Below are positions 8,780-18,800 of a DNA stretch of 56,368 nt, in pieces. A model generated the notes under the pieces. It was not told the origin of the DNA, did not search any database, and saw only the letters and a list, made by a program, of their open reading frames with translations. A program made the position numbers and the translations under genes. Source of the stretch: Lachnospiraceae bacterium UBA7060. Lineage in GTDB: Bacteria > Bacillota > Clostridia > Lachnospirales > Lachnospiraceae. The stretch spans positions 1-56,368 of the forward strand of contig DLAA01000040.1 in the NCBI GenBank assembly GCA_002493835.1. Direction: 5' to 3'. The first letter of the stretch is position 1; each line of letters opens with the position of its first letter.

Positions 8780-9658
8780 ATGCAGGGAAAGATTATGAAA
8801 GGCATAGCCGGGTTTTACTATGTCCATGTGGACGGTCACGGTGTCTACGAGTGTAAAGCTAAGGGAATATTCAGAAAAGAAAAAATAAAGCCTCTGGTAG
8901 GGGATGACGTAGAACTGGATGTGCTGGATGAGAGGGAAAAACGCGGCAATATTCGAGAAATTTTACCTAGAAAAAGCGCCTTGGTGCGGCCTGCAGTGGC
9001 CAATGTGGACCAGGCGCTTATCCTTTTTTCTATTGTAAGGCCCAATCCGAATTTTAATCTGTTAGACAGATTTCTGATTCGCATGGAAAGGCAGGAACTT
9101 CCCACTTTTATCTGTTTTAATAAAGAAGACATTGCTTCCGAGGAGGAGAAAGAAGCGCTTCGCATGGCTTATGAGACTTGTGGATATCGAGTGCTATTTA
9201 TAAGCGTTTTAGAAAATAGAGGCGTTGACCAGGTGAGGGAGCTGCTGGCTGGAAAAACGACTACGCTGGCTGGACCAAGCGGGGTAGGCAAGTCTTCCTT
9301 GATCAATCGGCTGTCTTTTGCTGCGCGGATGGAGACGGGAGAGATTAGTGAAAAGATCAAGCGGGGCAGGCATACCACTAGGCATTCGGAAATTATTGCG
9401 CTGGGGGAAGGGACTTATATCATGGATACGCCTGGGTTCACCTCTCTTGATATCTCAGAGATCACCAAAGAAGAACTGGAAGAGTATTATCCGGAGTTCC
9501 GAAAATATGAACCTCTATGTAAATTCCGGGGCTGTGCCCATATCAGTGAGCCGGAATGCAAGGTCAAAGAGGCTGTGGTTGCAGGAAAGATCAGCCAGGT
9601 GCGCTATGAGAATTATAAAGTTCTGTACCATGAGTTGAAAAATATCAGGCGTTATTAA
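8780..9658 (+). CDS. rsgA: ribosome small-subunit-dependent GTPase
   Basis: Circularly permuted GTPase that helps mature the 30S subunit and releases RbfA-type factors. An N-terminal OB fold (about 1-70) precedes the permuted G domain: G4 FNKEDI at about 113-118 comes before G1 GPSGVGKS at 165-172 and DTPGF at 216-220. The C-terminal zinc knuckle uses C247, C252, H254 and C260. The length of 292 residues is normal. It is in the conserved stp-prkC-rsgA string and begins 5 bp after prkC. Confidence 0.95.
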   Translation: MQGKIMKGIAGFYYVHVDGHGVYECKAKGIFRKEKIKPLVGDDVELDVLDEREKRGNIREILPRKSALVRPAVANVDQALILFSIVRPNPNFNLLDRFLIRMERQELPTFICFNKEDIASEEEKEALRMAYETCGYRVLFISVLENRGVDQVRELLAGKTTTLAGPSGVGKSSLINRLSFAARMETGEISEKIKRGRHTTRHSEIIALGEGTYIMDTPGFTSLDISEITKEELEEYYPEFRKYEPLCKFRGCAHISEPECKVKEAVVAGKISQVRYENYKVLYHELKNIRRY

Positions 9659-9692
9659 CAGCTGTTCTCGGCCGTATCTGCAGTTCTTTTTG

Positions 9693-9721
9693 TTGCATAT
9701 GATGTGAAGGTGTGCTATATT
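9693..9721 (+). promoter_or_regulatory. sigma-A-type promoter for the leader RNA and giant gene
   Basis: TTGCAT (9693-9698) and TATATT (9716-9721) are exactly 17 bp apart. Transcription would begin near 9728 and enter the structured leader. Confidence 0.6.
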
Positions 9722-9727
9722 AAAACA

Positions 9728-9815
9728 ATAAGAACCAATCGCCGATGCGGTGGTTGATCAAGATGATGGATAGAATAACTTCTCGATACTTGGTCAAAGT
9801 TTCGAGAGGTTTTTT
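9728..9815 (+). ncRNA. short terminated leader RNA (attenuator or sRNA)
   Basis: About 88 nt from the predicted start to the end of a T-run. A 5' hairpin (AACCA...TGGTT, 9733-9755, with an inner CGC/GCG) is followed by a terminator: the 8-bp stem 9779-9786 with 9802-9809, an extra 4-bp inner stem, then six Ts. The motif TTCTATAGGAAAT follows at 9820-9832. There is no convincing open reading frame. Either most transcripts stop here and read-through feeds the giant gene, or this is an independent small RNA. A similarly built unit precedes the GH25 gene at 23585-23668. Confidence 0.5.
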
Positions 9816-9896
9816 ATTATTCTATAGGAAATTGTAGGAACAAAGAGGGAGCGAGATCAGTGAGTTTCGCAGCAAGAAGGAAAGGGGAAATGTCAT

Positions 9897-12800
9897 TTGT
9901 TGAAACGTAAACTATTTAGGCGTGTGCTGCCAATGATACTGAGTATGGCAATGTTATTTCAGTCAGTGCCAGTATATGCAGCAGAAAATCAATCTGCAGT
10001 GGAAGCCAGCCTCACAGAAGACATCAATGTCGAAGAGGCAATGGATGATGGGAAAACTGCACAAGCGGAAGTAGTTCCTGAGGAAGATGTGAATGGAGAG
10101 ACAGTGACCGGGGAAGAAGATCTTTCAGGAACGGAATCCGATGGGACAATGGCAGGAGAAGCTGGATCTAATGATGCAGTGCTGGAGCAGACAGAGACGG
10201 GAAATGCAGATACCGGGAAGGCGGATCCTGTGTTGGAGGAGGACAGTTCCCATCAGACTGCTCCTGAAGAGAATAATTCAGGGGTGGGGGTTAAATCTGA
10301 GGACAAAGATGCCACAGGGACCGCGGATGACGAAAAACGCCCCGAAAATAATACAGTTACCACAAGTACAGAGGATATACAGGCTGTTATAAAAATATCT
10401 GATGAACTGAGTCTGCCAGAATTTAAGAGGGAAATCGGAACAAATGAGCAGATACTATTCTCTACGCAATATGCACAAAACCGATTTAACCGTGTACAAG
10501 AAATAGTCAATAAGAACGTTTCAGTCCATGTGGACGACGAAAAACTTGACGGCTTGAATGCTGTGCTGGATTACACTTGGGAAGTTCGGACAAAAAAGGC
10601 GGATGAGACGCCGGACGGGAAGGAAGTTTACAGCCCTCTTGACATCGGTGTGCCAGAAGATGCGGGTGAGTACCGTCTGCATATTCAGGTCCCGGATATC
10701 AAAGGGCTTTGTAAGGGGAACGATACCTATATTTATTTCTCTGTGAGCAAGCGTCAGCTTAAGCCTAGATTCGTCTTTTATGATGAAGGCGGAAATGTCC
10801 AAAAGGATCTCCTTGCCGTAAACTCGGCAGATACGGTGGGCGAATTCAGGCAGAGATTGGTAAACGAATATGAATTTGATGCGCCTGATACGGACAAGAA
10901 AAACATTATAGACAATATTACGTTCAACGTGTATGAAGTTTCGAAGGATGCTGTCAGATCAGAGAAACCGTTAGGAGATGAGGTATCCTTCTACTACAGC
11001 AGGAACTATATTGTGACTGCTGAAAAGCCAGAACTTAATACGACTGCGAATAACAATTATGAGGTGCTGTTTGAGGAGTACTATGTTATCAATGTCAGCA
11101 GACTGATAGAGACGGAAATTACGATTGAACTGAATGAGCCCGGCAAAGAATATGTCAAAGAATATGACGGTGAACCGGTTGATATCAGTATTATCGGCGT
11201 AAAGAAGGATAATAATATCGAGCTTGTAATCGTCAATAAAGTAAAGGACGGAAAGCTGATTGAGATTCCGACAGCCAAGGCAGTGCCTGCATGGTATACG
11301 CGCAGCAATGCGGTCGAAAATAATACGCCGCAGATAAATGATTATGTTTATACAGAATTAGACGAAGCGCCAAAGGATGCGGGTGAATATTTTGTCAGGT
11401 ACAAATATGTACCTGAAGGGGAAGAGGCTGATCTCTATGAGGGATCCGAGAGCGATCCGATCAAAGTTACAATTGAACCGAAGCCTCTGCTGATCAAACC
11501 GGAAGCGATTGAAGTATTTGAAGGAATGACAGAAGAAGAACTGGAGAAAGCGCTTGCGGAAGTCGAGTACAAACTTACTTATAAAGGAAATGAAATAACA
11601 TATGATTCTCCGGATGAAAAGAAGGAATTCTTTGGTGTCGCATACAGCGGAGACGGAGATAAAGCGAGAACACAGTATTATCAGCCTGAGTTTGAACTGC
11701 AGGTTCGGGAAAAAACAGCGGCTGAGGGAGAGGATGAGATCAAATTTGACGACGATGATAAATGGGTAAATGTCGTCCCAAAACATGTGCCGCTAAAAGC
11801 GTCCATGGAAAACAAAAAAGAGAAAAGACAATACCGGGTAAAGTTTACTGGCAATAAAGTACTTTACGATCGAATGGGTCATATCACTGACAGAGTTTTG
11901 ATAACGGATTTGAGCACCAATTCCGCAAATAAGAATCATATTGTACAAAGTGATGAAGCGCTTCCAAAGGAGATTATCAAACTTAAGTCGACCAGAATTG
12001 AAGTAAAACCGATTATTGATTCTTTTATCTCTATTAACACTGAGAACAAAGGTACCGGTTCTCTGAGCGATCCGGCGTTTAAGGTGTATGATACGGATGC
12101 TCTTTTTGGCAGCGCTGGTAAGCGTTCGGATTACAAAAAAGCGGTACTATATGAGAATGAACAGGCCACGGATATCAAAGATACAAGCGATGAACTGACA
12201 TACATCTGGTATTCATCCACGCTGGATAAATATGAAGAATACATGGCGGAAGATGAGGATGGCAGGAAGAAGTTCGAGAGCGAAGACAGATGGGAATGGG
12301 AAAAGGCAAACATTTTTGACAATGTTACGGATCCGGATGACGGGACGCTTTTGACACCTGCGGATTCCGGTTTTTACAGGTTAGAGATTCAGTATAAAGA
12401 TCCGGAAGGCGTTAGATTGAGCGCGTCTGCCGATGTCTATTTTTTCATCAAACAGCAGGAAGTGATTGTGGCGGCAGAAAACCGGTATGTCACGGACGGA
12501 GAACGGTGGGATGACGACACGATCAAACAGCCGCCGCTGCTCTACACGATTTATGAGGTGCCAAACAATGATATCGATACCTTCAATAAAATGTATGCGG
12601 AGAATCGGTCTGCCCTGAAGGTATTTAAGGAGTTTGATGAAGACAGCAGCCTTAATCTTACATGGAATGTAAGAAGAGAGAAGTGGGGAACGGACGGAAA
12701 GCCGGAGACGGGCGGTAATCAGATTTATGAGAAGATCTGGGAACAGAACACAGGTTCACAGATCATTCTCTACGGTAACAGGAAATATCAGGCATATGCG

Positions 12801-15800
12801 TACATAGCCGATCTGGATGCCAATCCGCAGTATAAAAACTATACATGCGAGATTAGGCCGGTCGCCGCGGCGGACAGGGCTGATGATCAGAAGACTTACC
12901 GATACTGGCCGGGGGACATTCTGTTTACAGAGGGCAGGCTGGACATTTCCATCGATCCGGAAAAGATGCCGCATACGAGGCCGTATGACGGGAACCCAAT
13001 CATCACAGATCCAGCGGATCTTAAAAAGCTGATCACGGTCAAAAATGCGGATGGGGAAGACCTAACAGAGCAGCTTTTGAATACCGAAGCGGAATATGGC
13101 AAGGATCTTGTCAACGTGAGATGGGTCTGGGAGTACTTGGAGGAAGAGGATCAGAGAGAGCCGTATCAAACGATTTACGGGGAATATCAGGTTGTTCCGA
13201 CGCAGGAGGCCATATACGGCGGTACCTATTATCTCGCGGTTGAATTCGCAGGAAATGAGACTTATGCCGCATACAGTTACAATGCGTACGAAGAAAAGAA
13301 TGCGGAGAATAAGGCCGCATACTCATGTCGGATTACAAAGCGGCCCATCACCATCACGCCGAAACTCAATGAGGGATTGAAAGCGGGACAGTATGTAAGC
13401 GAATTGTACGGCTTTAATCCGGAGACAGGAACGGACGAGCGCCTTCCGGTCAGTGTGGAGAATCTTGTAGAAAAAGACAGCGGGATCTTTGCCTATAAGG
13501 AGCTGGAAGGTCGGTATGTGGTGGAAAGCGGAGGAGACTATTGGCTTTCGTCATACAAGGGAAAGGGATATCCGGCTTTTTACCATGCGATCAAGGAGAA
13601 GCGTGGGTATGATTTTGATATCGCTGTGAATATGGATACGGAGACGCTTACACCTCCGTATGATGAAACATATCTGCGCTGCGGCAGGACGTATGACGTG
13701 AAATTCACGGGAGAACTTGCCTATCCGTGGAAATCCTCCTACGAAGTTACCTATCAGTCTGCACGTACGGCGATCAGCGAGAGAGGGAAAGCTGACATTA
13801 CCGGAACGGATTTCCTGCCAGCAGGTGGCGGAGCTGTCGATGTCCGCTATGAATATGATGCGGCGTCAAAGACATACACCATAGTTCCGAGGGAAGGGAT
13901 CAGATTCTTCTACGAAGAAGAAGGCAGAGGCTTGCTGGATGTCAACGGTGACGTTATTCCGTTTACGGACGGCAACTATGTTGCGTTCCAGATCTATGTG
14001 CCCAGAGAGTTTGAGGGAGATGTGAATGGCACCGGATTTGACGCGGGAAAATTCATCGCTAAGAATAATGTAAAACAAGCAGGCGGATATGTGCTGCAGA
14101 ATTTGTGGGAAAGAGATTTCGATGACCAGGGACAGTTCAGGGGCCATATCTTGAAAGCACTCTTCCCGGTGAAAACGGATGAGAATGGAAATATCATCAA
14201 TGAAAAACCAAATTTCACTATAACTTGGGAAGGGGCGGACCAAGGGATAGATCAGGTATATACAGAGAAATTTGAGCTGGATCTGAAGGACATTGCTCTT
14301 GAGGCGGATCTTAAGAAAGCAGTGGCGCCGAAGTCGCTGGCTTTCAATGGCGTAAATGCCAAGATGGCAGTCGGTGAGGAGCAGCAGCTTGATGTCAAGA
14401 TCAAAAAGGCGCAGCTCGGCGATATTATCTATTTGAATTACAGGCTGGATGGGAATGTTACCAGGAACGAATATCTGAGCGTTGACCCGGAGACAGGACG
14501 CATTACGGCATTGAAGGCGACGAAAACGCCAGTGACGGTAGAAGCTTATCCGGTGTACCGGGCCGAAGATGGGACTGTTCAAGAGATCAAAAATGGTGCG
14601 AAGACTGCTAAGACGAAAATTACAATTACGCCTGTTACGGCGCCCGTTATTAAGAAAATTACTGTCTTGGATACAGCCGCCGAAATACAATATACCCCTG
14701 TAAGCGACGGATATCGCAGAGAGATATTTGTCAAGAGGGTGGACGATAAGGCGGAAGTGAGAACGTGGAATAAAGAAAAGTTTGAAGAAGAGATCGGCAG
14801 AATGAAAAACGGGCAGTGGGAGGGGATCTTTGACCTCGCGCCGATTTATCGTCCCGACAGAAATGACAGTATACAGAGAATTCCACATCTGAAGCCGAAC
14901 ACAACTTATGTTGTATACGTCAGGAACGTCAGCGCGGTAAGGACGCTTGACGACGGCTCGAAGGTGACTTTCTGTGCAAGCGGAAATGTAAAGAGCTTTG
15001 CTACTACAAAATCCATGGTGCAGGAACTGAAACCTTACTTTACTGTAAATGACGGTGCACCTGACAAAAAGAATCCGGTTACGCTCGATGAGAACCGAAA
15101 TTATACGGTGGAGCTTCAGGCAAAGTCGGCACAGCTGTCCGTGTATGGGTTGTTTAAGGAGAGGGAAGAAGCAGGCAAGGAAGCGGCAGACGAGCATGAC
15201 CTGCTCAGGTACAGCCTGCCTCTTAAGAGCGAAAATAAGGAACTTCTGAATTATTATGCTGAGCCTAAACTTACCTATGTAATCAGCGATGATCAGAATG
15301 AGGTCTTTGAGGCGGCGGATTATAAGCAGATTCAATCGAAATATGCGACAGTCAGCAACAAAGGAAAGATTGCGCTCAAAGGTGTGGATCTTGACGGAAC
15401 TGCGACAGTATGGCTTTCCGTGATATCGGACAATGATGTGGTTGGACAGTGCTCGCTTACCATAACGGCTGAACCGGACAGCGTAGCGGGCAGCAAGATC
15501 AAAATGAAGGTGGGCGACACCATTGCGCTCGCAGATTGTCTGCAATACAAGCAGGCTGGAAAGAAAGTACCGTTTTACCGCTCCAGCAGGATGAAGCTTG
15601 TGACGACGAAAGAAGAGGCGCTCGAGCAGGGATATCGGATCGAGCAGATCGACAAGCAGTTTTTTATTACAGCGGTGAAGCCAAATAAGAACCAGTTCAA
15701 GCTTAAGGTGACGGATGACAATATCGGCGCTGACGCTGAGATAACGCTCACGTCGGCACAGCTGGATCCTGTAAAGAAGCTGAAGGTATCCTATGTGGAT

Positions 15801-18800
15801 AATCAGCAGATCACGATCAATTTCGCCCATGCGGGCAGTCCGGAGGCATTTGAGATCTTAGTGAAGGATGCAAGGGGCAGTGTGGTCAGCAGAGATCTTG
15901 TGCAGAATGATATTTTTCCCTGGGACGATCTTAGATATGTGAGTGCGGATGCGCCCGCATACAAGCAGAGGCAGCAGCAGTGGATTATCAATGATGATCA
16001 GTTCTTATATACAAATACACTGGCATACTTTGAGAAGACGCAGACATATTCCTATACAATAGAGAACAGCAAGATTGTAAGGCTATCCTCTTACAGTATC
16101 TCCGTGACGCCGGTGTATGAGCTCAACAGGGCGGCCAAGGATGCCACAACGAAGGTGAAGACAACCGACATTCCTGCAAGAAACGATACGGACCTGGATG
16201 CCGTCAGCTGGGTATACGGCGGCATACCTGTGAACTATTCAGGTGTTCAGTTAGCGGTGAGCCCTTATTTCACATCCGGCAATACTTACACGCTGGATTC
16301 GGGGCTGCAGACAGATGCCAGAGACCGGGTTACGGATACCCTGACATGGAAGAGCTCAAATACGAAGGTGGCTTCCATAAAGGCGATTCCGGGTACTTAT
16401 ACGGCAACTTTTAAGGCGTTGACCCAGGGTACGACGACTATTGAAGTGAGTTCGAAGATTACAAAAAAGGTCATTGCAAGGTATATGGTGCGCATTAAGG
16501 CAGTGGGAAAAGGGCAGCCCGTTTTTGGAGGGGATTATGAGCCGTCATGGGACAGCGCCTTTTACCGGGATGTGCTGGCAAAGTGGGATCCGTTGTATCA
16601 GGGCAGGCTGGAAGTGCTGACTCTGTCGAATGATGTCACGGTTTCCGACGCGGACAACACCATATGCGACGGCACATGGGTATCGTTTACAGCGCCTAAG
16701 TTCGGCAGATATACATTTACCAGGACAGGGGATGCCAATGGCGTATTTATGGCCATTTATGACGGCAGAAATCTGGACGATGTGGATGCGCGAAATGTGG
16801 TCAACGGTGCTACACAGATTGATAGATATCTGGAAGCGGGACAGAAGGTTTACCTCAAACTGTCAGGTAACTTCACGCTGAGCGTGGAAGCCACAGAATT
16901 TGCAGGACTTTCCGCAGACAACACCAAAGACAATCCATTAGTGATCAAAAATAATGAATGGATTTCCTTTAAGGCGCCAATAGACAACTACTATATCTTT
17001 AGCGGCGTCGATGTGAGCAGATTTAAGGTCAGCGATGATCAGAACCCCATTGTTGAGAATACGGCGACTGATAACAACGGTCCTCTCTCTATTGTGCTCA
17101 AGGAAGGGACAACGCTGTTCATGCAGGTAAGATCTACTGACAATACGGAGAGTACCAGCAGACTTTGGGTGGACTATGCAAAGGATAAGCTCAGCTATGA
17201 GGATAAAAAAGAAGAAGTAGAGGTGGTACTCAGCAAGGAAGATAACGCGAGATTTGTCAAGTTTACAGCACCTGAAACACAGAAGTATCAGTTCAGCTAT
17301 GAGGAGACGGCAGGTTTAGGGTTGGAGTATCTCATCATAGAGGATAATATGGACGGTGACAGGATAGGTATGACACAGGTTGTTGGTACAGCAGATGATA
17401 AAAAGATCATCACCAATACCTTTGAACTGGTAAAGGGGCAGACAATAGTATTCCGCTTCACGGCCAACAATGAAGCGTTTGCGGATAAGGTGACGGCTGT
17501 CAGAGTCAAGATCAAGGTGGCTTTTGACAGGGTGATCGAGCTGCGGACAGACAAGGATGCGTCGGTGGAGCATGAGAGCACAAAGATGGTTTTCTTCGAT
17601 GTGCCAGAGAATGGGAAGTATATTTTCAGGACGCAGCGCACGGATACCAGCGCGTACTTTTCCGAGGTGCTTGACAATGACCTGAAACAGCTTACTTCCT
17701 TCCCGACTCATTCATGGTCATTTGGAATGATAGTAAACGATACCTCAGCGGTAAAGAAGGGCGACCGGATCTATCTGAGAGTCAGGAATGACAATAAAGA
17801 AACCGATGCTGACGCGGGCGATGCGTTAGTAACTGTGGAGAAGGTACCTGTTGCAAGTCTGCAGGTGGGTACGGACAAGGAGCAGACAGTAACAGACCGC
17901 TGTGGTGAGTATTGGTATACGTTTACGGCACAGAAGGCAGGGTTTTATGAATTTGGTGCAGCTTATAAGAACAGTACACAGGAGAAGGCGGCATACAAGC
18001 ATACGGTCAACACTACCACACAGTACGATAAAGTGTTCGGAACCGTGCAGGGATCATTGGGAATCAGCCTTTCCACTACCGGAACAGGGGAAGATCTGGT
18101 GGTCAATGCTAATAAAGCAAAACGATATATGCAGGCAGGCGAAACACTGACATTTGCACTAAATACGACGTGGTGCGGTAAAGATGACAGGAATGCTGAC
18201 GTGAAAACGAACATAACGGTGAGAGTAACAGAACTGGGACTGAAGGCGATACTTGCAGACAGTACACCGGAACATGTATCCATCGGAGCGGAAAATGAGG
18301 AAGTGTATTACGCCTTTACCGCAAAGGAAGCAGACGATTATACGATCACATTTGTACCCGGCAAAGATATAGGAACTTATGAAATGTATGTGACTGACGA
18401 TTTAAACGGTTCCTGGGGAACGCAGATGGACGACGACCATTTTACCCAGACGTTAGGAGCCGGGCAAGTCAGATATATTATCATCAAAAGCACAGATGCG
18501 GAAAAGGCAGTAAGCGGAGACTTGAAAGTTACTTCGACCAGAAGGACAGAGACAGCGCTTGAAAGCGATGTGCGTACGCCGTTTGAACTGAAGCCGGATG
18601 AGACAAAGTATTACACATTTACGGCGACGGAGAACAGCGAGGTGGGTTTGTATTCGATCGTGACGGAAGTGCAGGAAGATAAGGATCAGTTGATTCCGTT
18701 TGTGACAGTTGAGGCAAAAGGGAAGAGCGGCGAATACAGAGATATATGGACACCCTATGACGCATGGCCGACTTATGAGGAGATAGACGCCGGGTATGAA

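Noticed and set aside
9890..9910. Six-codon frame MSFVET overlapping the giant-gene TTG start
   Set aside because: The GGGG site is too close to its ATG for efficient initiation; it is better placed for the TTG, so I take it as chance.
13866..15830. A 654-codon open frame on the minus strand inside the giant gene
   Set aside because: It lies fully antisense to well-formed beta-domain coding sequence, has no ribosome site, and its product is basic, Arg/His/Leu-rich with no recognisable motif; codon bias of the real gene explains the openness.
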